This document shows, in pieces, positions 16,458 to 24,447 of a stretch of DNA of 64,000 nt. The position numbers and the translations under genes are program-made. The DNA is from Daejeonella rubra (GTDB taxonomy: Bacteria; Bacteroidota; Bacteroidia; Sphingobacteriales; Sphingobacteriaceae). Numbering within the stretch: position 1 is the first letter of the stretch; each line of letters begins with the position of its first letter. A model generated the notes under the pieces. That model made no database searches, was not told the origin of the DNA, and saw only the letters and a list, made by a program, of their open reading frames with translations. The stretch is from the NCBI RefSeq assembly GCF_900103545.1, contig NZ_FNHH01000008.1:1-64000 (forward strand), in the 5' to 3' direction.

Positions 16458-18107
16458 CTACTTTAATCCTAAAACACTCAGACCCTGCTCAAAGATCACA
16501 TCTACCGGAATTCCCTTTTTACTCAAACGGCTAAGGTCAGAACTAAGATCAGTGTGAATTAAAGCCATTTCTTTCTGAACTTTTTCAACAGCGGCCTTAT
16601 CGCCATTGCCCTGAAGAACAAGAATTTCCCTGGTCAGATCATTCATGGCAGATTCGAATTTTTCGTAATTAACCTTATATGTGCCTTCATCAGTACGTTC
16701 AAAAGCACCCTTACTATTAAAGAAATTGAAGCAGAGCATATTTGCTTTGCCATGTGCTTCACCTGCACCAAAACGAACAGAACGCAAAATACCTGCCATA
16801 AAAGTGGTATAATAGTCTTTGATATCACCCTCCAGCTCGCCCTTCTTAAGCAAACTACTCACCATATATAAACCCAGAATATCAGCCTTACCTTCTTCCA
16901 GCCATGAATATTGTTCCTGCAATGCTTCTCTTACATAACCTTTTCCTGTAATAGTTGATTTTATTCCCAAACCATGAGCTACCTCATGAAACATCACATT
17001 GGCAAAAAATGCATCAAATTTGATATGCTCCTGCTGACTTTTATCTATCAGTTCAGCAGAAATCGGTACCATGATCTTATCAAACTTTGCACGCATTGCA
17101 TTTTTTAACTGTGAACGGCGGGTACCTTTCAATTGCTGGATCTTTTCATCATTAGGCAGATTCACCGCTATGGTCTTTCCACCTGAATTTCCATCTCCTG
17201 CATAATAAACTACATCGAATGCAGCAAGCTGAGAGGAAGTACCAGGCTTCTCCTTCTTATAGGCCTCTTCAACCGGCAAGCCCCTCTGAAGTTCTGGGAG
17301 CATACTCACATATTTTTCCAATCGCTTAGTCCATTCTTTATCCTTAACAAGTACATAACTTTCGAAAGCAGCGCGGGCATTGAAGAGTCCGTCTTCATAA
17401 TTCTCGATCGGACCAATAATGATATCAAGACCGTTATTTGTCATGTCCATCCAGGCTAAATCACTCGGCATATAATTATCAGTGACCAAAGCTTCTGCTC
17501 TGAAGGTAAGATAGCGTCTTAACTGACCGGGGCCGGAAAGCTGTGCCGCTTCTCTCAATAAGTTAGCTGCCCTTACTAAATCATCCCTGAAGTAAATACT
17601 ATAAGGTACAGAAAGTAATTTGCCTGAATCGGTACGACGAATCATGGAATATAATCCCTTTTTGTCTGCAACATTAGAGCTTTCAAGCTCTTCTTTTGTC
17701 ATGTCAGCAGGATAAAAACCAGAACCTGCAGGTTTTGGGCCAATTCCCTTGACAAATGGCTTATTGTCATTCAAACGATCCCATGGACCATAATTTATCA
17801 GTATAAATTCCTTTGTTTTCTCATCCTGAACAGTGGCCAGTAAACTATCCCGCTGCGGGTAACTCTGCTTCCAGAAAAGTTCGTCCATGATCTCAGCTGC
17901 CTGGATAAGAAGGGGTAAAACCTTTCGCTCATTTTCTGTCAGCTTTTGAATATCTGTAGTAAGTCTGACTTTGGCATATATAGGAAGCCGTTCTGCCACA
18001 TAGTTCTGCAAACTGTCGTTCGCAAGTACACTTTTATTTTCTGAATTATTTGAACAGGATGTTAAGCCTATCAAGGCACTCAAAACTACCAGATAATTGA
18101 TTTTCAT
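16458..18107 (-). CDS. DPP3-like zinc peptidase lipoprotein
   Basis: A 549-residue lipoprotein (lipobox in IGLTSCSNN, Cys at about 19). It has an HExxH zinc site, HEVAH at residues 374-378, and an EEGKADILG segment about 35 residues on that would supply the third ligand. The arrangement matches the bacterial family named dipeptidyl-peptidase 3-like. True M49 enzymes have HExxxH, so the zinc site here differs and peptidase activity is an inference. It ends 2 bp from the receiver gene on the other strand and is transcribed alone. Confidence 0.75.
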   Translation of the reverse strand: MKINYLVVLSALIGLTSCSNNSENKSVLANDSLQNYVAERLPIYAKVRLTTDIQKLTENERKVLPLLIQAAEIMDELFWKQSYPQRDSLLATVQDEKTKEFILINYGPWDRLNDNKPFVKGIGPKPAGSGFYPADMTKEELESSNVADKKGLYSMIRRTDSGKLLSVPYSIYFRDDLVRAANLLREAAQLSGPGQLRRYLTFRAEALVTDNYMPSDLAWMDMTNNGLDIIIGPIENYEDGLFNARAAFESYVLVKDKEWTKRLEKYVSMLPELQRGLPVEEAYKKEKPGTSSQLAAFDVVYYAGDGNSGGKTIAVNLPNDEKIQQLKGTRRSQLKNAMRAKFDKIMVPISAELIDKSQQEHIKFDAFFANVMFHEVAHGLGIKSTITGKGYVREALQEQYSWLEEGKADILGLYMVSSLLKKGELEGDIKDYYTTFMAGILRSVRFGAGEAHGKANMLCFNFFNSKGAFERTDEGTYKVNYEKFESAMNDLTREILVLQGNGDKAAVEKVQKEMALIHTDLSSDLSRLSKKGIPVDVIFEQGLSVLGLK

Positions 18108-18221
18108 TTTGGAATAGGTTTTATCGAAGAATAAATATAGCTAAAATTATAGTTCTGTGAAGAGAACCAGGTTTCAGATCCGGGTTTTTAAACGCCAGAT
18201 CCTTGACTAGTATGGTACTTT

Positions 18222-18249
18222 TCATGCAAAATATCTCATGCAAAATATC
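18222..18249. repeat. Perfect 14-bp tandem duplication
   Basis: TCATGCAAAATATC occurs twice head to tail at 18222-18235 and 18236-18249, in the gap between the DPP3-like gene and the TonB receptor. It lies 48 bp upstream of the receptor's -7 box, where a regulator could bind. Confidence 0.8.
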
Positions 18250-18296
18250 TTACTTTCAACTAACAATCGACTGAAAAATAGATGGATGAAAGTATT

Positions 18297-18304
18297 TAGC
18301 TTTG
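18297..18304 (+). promoter_or_regulatory. -7 box for the TonB receptor/DUF4249 pair
   Basis: TAGCTTTG matches TAnnTTTG. The receptor ATG is 66 bp downstream. No good -33 TTTG is seen at the expected place. Confidence 0.4.
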
Positions 18305-18370
18305 CAGAATTACCGTATATCATACTTATGCACAAAACACTATTTAAACTCTTCTTCTTATTTTAATAGA

Positions 18371-20701
18371 ATGCTCTTTTTGAAAAATATCTTTCTGACC
18401 ATTATGCTGCTATTGTTTTGTACAATAAGCAGTTTAGCTCAGGACAACTACACGGTAAATGGGGTTGTAAAAGACTCTCTTTCGGGGGAGACATTAATTG
18501 GAGTTACCCTCAAATTTATGGGTAAGGCACAAGTCGGAACCAGCACAAATGCCTATGGGTTCTTTTCATATAAACTCAGCTCAGGAGATTACGATCTAAG
18601 CGTAAGCTATGTAGGTTACAGAACAATAAACAGAAAGATCAGCATCAATTCGGATACAAAGCTTGAGCTGAATATGGTTCCTGACAATATCCTTGATGAG
18701 ATCGTGATCAGCTCCGAAAGAAGGAATGACAATGTGGTGAATGCACAAATGGGTGTGGCCAAAATCAACCTGAGTGAAATCAGAAATGTACCCGTTCTAT
18801 TTGGGGAACGCGATATACTTAAAACTCTGCAATTGCTTCCCGGAATAAAATCTGCCGGAGAAGGAAACAGCGGCTTTTATGTTCGGGGAGGATCAACTGA
18901 CCAAAACCTGATTCTTCTGGACGAAGCACCCGTTTATAATGCATCGCATTTACTTGGATTCTTCTCAACCTTCAACTCAGATGCTATAAAAGATGTCAGC
19001 GTTTTTAAAGGAGGCATGCCAGCTCAGTACGGGGGCAGATTATCATCCGTTCTGGATATACGAATGAATGATGGGAATAAGAAGGAATATACCGCTGAGG
19101 GTGGAATCGGATTGATCTCTTCAAGGCTCAAGCTCGAAGGTCCGATAGTTAAAGACAAAGGTTCATTCATGATCAGTGGCCGGCGAACCTATGCAGATGC
19201 ATTTTTAGCCTTTTCAAGTGATAGTTCCATCAAAAATAACACCCTTTATTTTTATGATCTTAACGCTAAAGCAAACTACCAGATAAATGATAAAAATACC
19301 ATTTATCTTTCCGGATATTTTGGTCGTGATGAACTCGGACTAAATGAAACTTTTGGCTTCGACTGGGGAAATACAACTGCAACACTCCGTTGGAACCACT
19401 TATATAGTAATCGTTTATTCTCAAATACTTCCCTCATTTACAGTAATTACAATTATGTGATTCAGAATTTTCTGGAAGAGAATAATTTTAAAGTGAGTTC
19501 CTCAATCAGGGATATGAATTTGAAACAGGATTTTCAGCTTGCCTTAAATAATAGTCATAATATCCGCTTCGGGCTTGATCTGAACCATCATACTATTGCT
19601 CCCGGTAATATTACTGCCAGTGCAAGTTCCAGTGTAAATGAAGTAACTGTTGAAAAGCGCAAAGGCAGCGAAATAGCAGCTTATATTTCTGATGAATGGG
19701 AAGTTAATGACAAGATCAATATGGTTTATGGCCTTAGGGCCAGTTCATTCTTTCTATTTGGACCGGGTAATTTTTACAGGTATGATGCTGAAGGAAATAC
19801 CACTTCAACCAAGGCCTATTCAAGCGGTGATCTGGTTAAAAGTTATTTTTATCTGGAACCCAGAATCTCGGCAAGTTATCAGTTGAATAGTTCGTCTTCT
19901 CTGAAAAGCTCTTATACACGGAATACCCAAAATCTGCATTTAATGTCTAATTCTACAGCCAGCTCTCCTACTGATCTGTACATTATGAGCAGTAATAATG
20001 TCAGACCGGAAATAGCAGATCAGGTAGCCCTTGGTTATTTCAGGAATTTAAATGAAGATAAATACGAGTTTTCTGCAGAGGTGTATTATAAAAAGATGCT
20101 GGGGCAGATCGAATACCGAAGCGGAACAGATCTTCGTGGAAACAGAAATGTGGAAGCTGACCTTCTCTTCGGTGATGGAAGAGCTTTTGGCATTGAGTTG
20201 TTCTTAAAGAAACGTTTTGGTAAGATCAATGGATGGATAGGGTATACGCTGTCAAAAACAGAGCGCAAATTTAATGATATAAACAGCGGCCAATGGTTTC
20301 TTGCAAAACAGGACCGGACACATGATGTTTCATTAGTGGGTATCTACAAAGCAAGTGAGCGGTGGACTTTTTCCTCAACATTTGTGTATAATACCGGAAA
20401 TGCGGTGACCTTCCCCGGAGGCAAATACCAGTTAAATAACAAAACTGTATTTTATTATTCTGAGCGTAATTCAGACAGAATGCCTGATTATCACCGCCTC
20501 GATTTTTCGGCTACACTGGAAGGAAAACCAGGAAAGAAATTACAATCAAGCTGGTCTTTTGGAGTTTATAATTTATATAATCGCAAAAATGCATACTCCA
20601 TCGATTTTAGAGACGATCCGGATGATAAAAGTAAAACCCAGGCTGTAAGAACAACTTTATTCGGAATAATCCCTTCAATTACCTGGAACTTTAAGTTTTA
20701 A
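18371..20701 (+). CDS. TonB-dependent outer-membrane receptor
   Basis: A 776-residue beta-barrel receptor. It has a signal peptide (ISSLAQ cleavage), a carboxypeptidase-regulatory-like domain (about residues 26-105: VNGVVKDSLSGETLIGVTL), a plug domain with GFYVRGGSTDQNLILLDEAPVY, and a long barrel ending in WNFKF with a terminal Phe, typical of outer-membrane barrels. The start at 18371 gives a proper signal sequence; the longer frame upstream does not. The DUF4249 gene follows by 12 bp, a common pairing in Bacteroidota. The imported substrate is unknown. Confidence 0.93.
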   Translation: MLFLKNIFLTIMLLLFCTISSLAQDNYTVNGVVKDSLSGETLIGVTLKFMGKAQVGTSTNAYGFFSYKLSSGDYDLSVSYVGYRTINRKISINSDTKLELNMVPDNILDEIVISSERRNDNVVNAQMGVAKINLSEIRNVPVLFGERDILKTLQLLPGIKSAGEGNSGFYVRGGSTDQNLILLDEAPVYNASHLLGFFSTFNSDAIKDVSVFKGGMPAQYGGRLSSVLDIRMNDGNKKEYTAEGGIGLISSRLKLEGPIVKDKGSFMISGRRTYADAFLAFSSDSSIKNNTLYFYDLNAKANYQINDKNTIYLSGYFGRDELGLNETFGFDWGNTTATLRWNHLYSNRLFSNTSLIYSNYNYVIQNFLEENNFKVSSSIRDMNLKQDFQLALNNSHNIRFGLDLNHHTIAPGNITASASSSVNEVTVEKRKGSEIAAYISDEWEVNDKINMVYGLRASSFFLFGPGNFYRYDAEGNTTSTKAYSSGDLVKSYFYLEPRISASYQLNSSSSLKSSYTRNTQNLHLMSNSTASSPTDLYIMSSNNVRPEIADQVALGYFRNLNEDKYEFSAEVYYKKMLGQIEYRSGTDLRGNRNVEADLLFGDGRAFGIELFLKKRFGKINGWIGYTLSKTERKFNDINSGQWFLAKQDRTHDVSLVGIYKASERWTFSSTFVYNTGNAVTFPGGKYQLNNKTVFYYSERNSDRMPDYHRLDFSATLEGKPGKKLQSSWSFGVYNLYNRKNAYSIDFRDDPDDKSKTQAVRTTLFGIIPSITWNFKF

Positions 20702-20713
20702 AATGAAACCATT

Positions 20714-21538
20714 ATGAATTTCCTAAAGACCTTTAAACCTGTACTTCAGGCTTCAAAACTTAATTATACCCTGATGTTTTTCATCAGTTTATTCTTATTA
20801 TCATCCTGCGAAAAAGTAGTTGACCTTGATCTGAGCAATGCAGAACCAGTAATTGTTATAGAGGGCAACATCAGCGACCAAACCGAAAATCAATTTGTCA
20901 GAATTTCGAAAACCATTCCATTTACAGAGTCAAATTCTTTCAATGGTTATACAGGGGCAAAAGTAACTGTGACCACTCCAAGCGGCATTCTAATTAACTT
21001 TGCTGAAGTATCTAAAGGCCTGTATAGAAGTCAGCGGTTCAGGGGAACACCCGGTCAAACTTATAAGCTGGAAGTTCTGGCAGATGGAAAGTTGTACACA
21101 GCCAGTTCAACTATGCCTTACCCTGTGGGGCCTGATTCTGTTGGATTCAAAAAACTCAGCTTTTTTGGAAATTCCAATATCTATCCAACCGTTTATTACA
21201 AAGACCCTGCGGGTGTGCAGAATCAATACCGATATTTGTTAAAGATCAACAGTAAATCTCAGACCGACATTGTTTTTGAAGATCGGTTTAATGATGGAAA
21301 TGCAGTTTCTGATGTGATCATTTATGATGGTGATGATATTAAGTCAGGGGATATCATTGATATTGAAATGCAAACGATCGACCGTAATGTATTTAAATAC
21401 TACTTTGCGATCAGTCAGATAGGAGGAAACGGCGGACCACCGGTAGCTCCGGCAAATCCTGATTCCAATTTTAATAACGGAGCCCTCGGGATATTCAGCG
21501 CATATACAAAATCAACGATCTCCATTGTTTTGAAATAG
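20714..21538 (+). CDS. DUF4249 lipoprotein, partner of the TonB receptor
   Basis: A 274-residue lipoprotein with a lipobox in LFLLSSCEK. The mature part begins VVDLDLSNAEPVIVIEGNISD, the standard DUF4249 opening, with Ig-like beta-strand patterns through to the end. DUF4249 proteins sit beside TonB receptors across Bacteroidota and are thought to be surface or periplasmic partners in uptake; the biochemical role is not established. It is 12 bp downstream of its receptor and probably cotranscribed. Confidence 0.88.
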   Translation: MNFLKTFKPVLQASKLNYTLMFFISLFLLSSCEKVVDLDLSNAEPVIVIEGNISDQTENQFVRISKTIPFTESNSFNGYTGAKVTVTTPSGILINFAEVSKGLYRSQRFRGTPGQTYKLEVLADGKLYTASSTMPYPVGPDSVGFKKLSFFGNSNIYPTVYYKDPAGVQNQYRYLLKINSKSQTDIVFEDRFNDGNAVSDVIIYDGDDIKSGDIIDIEMQTIDRNVFKYYFAISQIGGNGGPPVAPANPDSNFNNGALGIFSAYTKSTISIVLK

Positions 21539-21564
21539 TTCAGTTCCATGGTGAAAGTGAAACA

Positions 21565-21900
21565 TCAATGATCACTCAAAATTTTCACAAAAAGATTTGA
21601 CAGGCTGCTATCAACGGGCACCTGGCAAGCCAGCCTGACCTCAGGCCGGCATGATGCCAACCTATCAAGAGTTGTTGCTTCATTTCTTTTTAGAGAGGCA
21701 GCCTCTCCTGTTAATCCGCTGATCTCAACCAGGCATGTACCACATTTACCCATTCCTCCGCATTGTCCGAATTCTTCTGAATACAGCCTGTCTTGTATCA
21801 GACATTTGAGATCTCTGTACTCTCCCCTGAAGGTCTCAACTAAAAGCTCCCCTGAAGTATATACGATAGTTACAAATATCCTATTTCCAGTCAGATTCAT
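21565..21900 (-). CDS. 2Fe-2S ferredoxin
   Basis: A 111-residue plant/adrenodoxin-type ferredoxin. The cluster loop is QCGGMGKCGTC and the distal ligand lies in LACQVP, the expected four cysteines. The ATG at 21900 is 5 bp after the RIC stop, so the two form an operon. A ferredoxin in this place could carry electrons to the di-iron repair protein or to the haemoglobin for nitric-oxide turnover. That pairing is an inference from position. Confidence 0.85.
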   Translation of the reverse strand: MNLTGNRIFVTIVYTSGELLVETFRGEYRDLKCLIQDRLYSEEFGQCGGMGKCGTCLVEISGLTGEAASLKRNEATTLDRLASCRPEVRLACQVPVDSSLSNLFVKILSDH

Positions 21901-21905
21901 CAATA

Positions 21906-22628
21906 TTAAACCAGAGCCGATTCCAGGCTGACCGCCTTCGGAAAAAGGATATTATTTTCAAGATGAATATGTGTATGCAGATCTTCTTCATATTCTTTTA
22001 ACATCGCAAATGCAACTTTGTATGTTGTACAAGCATCTGCAGGAGCAATGTATCCATTACTTAATTTTGAGATCTCTCTGAACCGGCCACCCTCCGTATC
22101 ATGCTCCTTCATCATCATTGCAATTGGGTTCTGAACGGTCATGAATGGAGGCTGATCAATTTCTGATTGGCCATTTTCTGCCTTAACCATTGAGCGGATG
22201 TATGGAAAAAGGATGTTCTCTTCCTTTTTCATATGCAAGGTCAATTCCTCTGCCGAAGCTAAAAACTGCTTATAGATATTAAATAATTCAGGATGTCTTT
22301 CACCATGAACTTTGCAAAGCTTATTAAGATATAGATTCAGCTCAGGGATCTTTTCCGTTACATAACGATGATGGGTTTTCTCAATATAATCTGCTAACAG
22401 GTCGATTGGCCAGGAATTATAATCGATGGCGCTTTTTTCTTTACTTGCCATTACCGATAAAACCTCCTGTTCAACTTTCTCTTTGTCAAGATCCTGACTT
22501 GAACATGCCTCAGAAATGGTCCTGTTTCCCTTGCAGCAAAAGTCAATTCCAAATTTTTGAAAAACACTGGCCGCCTTAAAATTTGCAGCAACTAAAGACC
22601 CGATTGTACTATTAGCTATTGTTTCCAT
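21906..22628 (-). CDS. ric: Iron-sulfur cluster repair di-iron protein (RIC/ScdA/YtfE)
   Basis: A 240-residue protein. The N-terminal DUF542 region (about residues 1-65) has GIDFCCKGNRTI, and the hemerythrin-like part has repeated H-x3-E ligands (HHRYVTEKIPEL, LHMKKEENILFPY, EHDTEGGRF, HTHIHLENNILFP). RIC proteins repair iron-sulfur clusters damaged by nitric oxide or peroxide. It is divergent from the truncated haemoglobin across a palindromic operator and followed by a ferredoxin. The pattern is a nitrosative-stress regulon. Confidence 0.93.
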   Translation of the reverse strand: METIANSTIGSLVAANFKAASVFQKFGIDFCCKGNRTISEACSSQDLDKEKVEQEVLSVMASKEKSAIDYNSWPIDLLADYIEKTHHRYVTEKIPELNLYLNKLCKVHGERHPELFNIYKQFLASAEELTLHMKKEENILFPYIRSMVKAENGQSEIDQPPFMTVQNPIAMMMKEHDTEGGRFREISKLSNGYIAPADACTTYKVAFAMLKEYEEDLHTHIHLENNILFPKAVSLESALV

Positions 22629-22653
22629 GATTTATTTTCTTTTATTTAGTATT

Positions 22654-22661
22654 CAAAGGTA
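22654..22661 (-). promoter_or_regulatory. -7 box of the ric-ferredoxin operon
   Basis: TACCTTTG on the minus strand, exact match to TAnnTTTG, 25 bp before the ric ATG. The palindrome at 22668-22699 lies 6 bp upstream and would cover the -33 region. Confidence 0.65.
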
Positions 22662-22667
22662 TAAAAA

Positions 22668-22699
22668 TTTCATAAAGGATAATTTTATCCTTTATGAAA
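22668..22699. promoter_or_regulatory. Perfect palindromic operator between divergent NO-stress promoters
   Basis: A 15-bp arm (22668-22682, TTTCATAAAGGATAA) is the exact reverse complement of 22685-22699 around a 2-bp centre. It lies between the divergent ric and truncated-haemoglobin promoters, overlapping both -33 regions. A binding site for the adjacent Rrf2 regulator is the simplest reading. Confidence 0.8.
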
Positions 22700-22705
22700 A
22701 AATCT

Positions 22706-22713
22706 TATATTTG
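22706..22713 (+). promoter_or_regulatory. -7 box of the haemoglobin-rrf2 operon
   Basis: TATATTTG, exact match to TAnnTTTG, 17 bp before the haemoglobin ATG and 6 bp after the palindrome, mirroring the ric side. Confidence 0.65.
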
Positions 22714-22730
22714 TCATATATTATCAAAAA

Positions 22731-23126
22731 ATGACCGGTAAAAAAGATATTGAAGGACTTGAGGACATCAAAGTAATGGTTGATGACTTTTATGACAAAA
22801 TCAGAGAGGATGAGTTATTGGCTCCAATTTTTAATTTCAGGCTTTCAACACACTGGGTCCCGCATCTTGAAAAAATGTATACTTTCTGGAATGCAGCCCT
22901 CTTTGGAGTGAAAGGATACAATGGAAATCCCTTTATGAAACATGCAACGATGGAATTAGATCCTGAACATTTTGAACGGTGGATCAATATGTTCAATCAA
23001 ACAATAGATACACATTTTCAAGGCCCGATAGCTGAAGAAGCAAAAATAAGAGCAGCAGTTATGGCAAGTATGTTCATGTTTAAACTGGATAAAATAAAAC
23101 ATAGCACAATCAAACCACTGATCTGA
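22731..23126 (+). CDS. Group III truncated haemoglobin
   Basis: A 131-residue trHbIII. It has the family's opening helix, WVPHLEKMYTFWNAALFG and a proximal histidine in the MKHATMELDPEHFERW region. Group III globins bind oxygen and nitric oxide and are tied to NO resistance in Campylobacter. It is divergent from ric over a shared operator and 23 bp before the Rrf2 regulator, so the role is most likely nitric oxide detoxification. Confidence 0.9.
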   Translation: MTGKKDIEGLEDIKVMVDDFYDKIREDELLAPIFNFRLSTHWVPHLEKMYTFWNAALFGVKGYNGNPFMKHATMELDPEHFERWINMFNQTIDTHFQGPIAEEAKIRAAVMASMFMFKLDKIKHSTIKPLI

Positions 23127-23149
23127 TACGGATACACTTTAATCACATT

Positions 23150-23590
23150 ATGATCTCAAAAGCATGTAAATACGGAATACGGGCAACAATTTTTGTAGCC
23201 TCAAAACAGGAAGAGGGTATAAAACTCAATATCAAAGATATTGCAAGAGAAGTTGATGCACCTGAAGCTTTTACAGCGAAGATTCTGCAGGTACTTAACA
23301 AAAACCGTATTATCACATCCCTAAAAGGACCTTATGGTGGGTTTTACATTGAAGATTATCAGCTGGAGCAGCCAGTCATAAATATTGTAAATGCCATAGA
23401 TGGGATGTCTGTTTTCCAGGAATGCGGACTTGGATTAAAGCAATGCTCGGCTACTCACCCCTGCCCTATGCACGATCAGTATAAAATAGCAAGAGATGCG
23501 CTTCTGGATGCATTCCAAAATACCACAATAGGTCAACTCGCAGAGCAGGTAAATGAAGGAGGTTCTTATATTAAAAACCTCCATTATTAA
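23150..23590 (+). CDS. Rrf2-family (NsrR/IscR-like) iron-sulfur regulator
   Basis: A 146-residue winged-helix regulator. The helix-turn-helix is in residues 25-50 (NIKDIAREVDAPEAFTAKIL) and the wing in LKGPYGGFY. Three cysteines, C92, C99 and C105, match the cluster-ligand positions of IscR (92/98/104) and NsrR (91/96/102). NO-sensitive Rrf2 proteins repress by binding palindromes. It is cotranscribed with the haemoglobin, and I infer that it represses both divergent operons until its cluster is nitrosylated. Confidence 0.9.
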   Translation: MISKACKYGIRATIFVASKQEEGIKLNIKDIAREVDAPEAFTAKILQVLNKNRIITSLKGPYGGFYIEDYQLEQPVINIVNAIDGMSVFQECGLGLKQCSATHPCPMHDQYKIARDALLDAFQNTTIGQLAEQVNEGGSYIKNLHY

Positions 23591-23637
23591 ATAAAGAGAT
23601 TCATTTTTGTATTTTGGCTGAAGTTAAAACAACATCC

Positions 23638-24444
23638 ATGCGCATAAAAATAAGTCTGATGCTCCTTGCCGGAATAAGTATGATCATAGCATCCTGTTCA
23701 TCAAACCCTTACGGCCCGACGAACAAAGCATATAAAAAACAAACAAAAGAATTAAGCAGAACCATCCGCACTAATCCTGTAAATCCAACAGGTGAGGATT
23801 TTGTAGGGACAACAAATTTCGGGCTGCGAAAACCTAATTACGTGATCATCCATCATACCGCTCAAAACTCGACCGAGCAAACCCTAAAAACATTTACATT
23901 ACCTCGTACTCAGGTTAGTGCTCATTATGTGATTGGGAGAGATGGAGCAATTTACCAGATGCTGAATGATTATTTAAGGGCATGGCATGGTGGATCGGCA
24001 AAATGGGGTAATCTGACTGATATTAACTCTGCATCAATTGGAATAGAACTCGACAATAACGGCTTCGAACCATTTGCTCAACCGCAAATCAGCAGCCTTT
24101 TAACCGTACTTGCAAACCTTAAAAAAACGCATACTATTCCGGCGGCTAATTTTATTGGCCATTCAGATATTGCACCAGGCAGAAAGGTGGATCCAAACAT
24201 CACCTTTCCCTGGAAAACTCTTGCTGAAAATGGTTATGGGTTATGGCAGGATTCTATATTAACTGATTCTGTGCCAGAAACATTTAACCCCATTGAAGCG
24301 CTTCGAATTATAGGGTATGATATTAAAAATCCCCAAAATGCCCTGAAATCCTTTCAGCTCCATTTTGTACAAAAAGAGATCACGGGCATATTAACCGAAG
24401 AGGAGAAAAAGATCCTCTTCAATCTTTATAAGAAGTATTTATAG
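23638..24444 (+). CDS. N-acetylmuramoyl-L-alanine amidase, AmiD-like lipoprotein
   Basis: A 268-residue amidase_2 protein. The lipobox is IIASCSSN. The zinc ligands lie in YVIIHHTAQ and FIGHSDIAPGRKVDP, with SAHYVIGRDG and AWHGG in between, as in AmiD. It cleaves the bond between muramic acid and L-alanine in peptidoglycan or its fragments. The C-terminal part (from about residue 215) is helical and resembles the AmiD peptidoglycan-binding tail. The ATG at 23638 is preferred over the TTG at 23614 because it opens a lipoprotein signal. Confidence 0.9.
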   Translation: MRIKISLMLLAGISMIIASCSSNPYGPTNKAYKKQTKELSRTIRTNPVNPTGEDFVGTTNFGLRKPNYVIIHHTAQNSTEQTLKTFTLPRTQVSAHYVIGRDGAIYQMLNDYLRAWHGGSAKWGNLTDINSASIGIELDNNGFEPFAQPQISSLLTVLANLKKTHTIPAANFIGHSDIAPGRKVDPNITFPWKTLAENGYGLWQDSILTDSVPETFNPIEALRIIGYDIKNPQNALKSFQLHFVQKEITGILTEEEKKILFNLYKKYL

Positions 24445-24447
24445 GTC

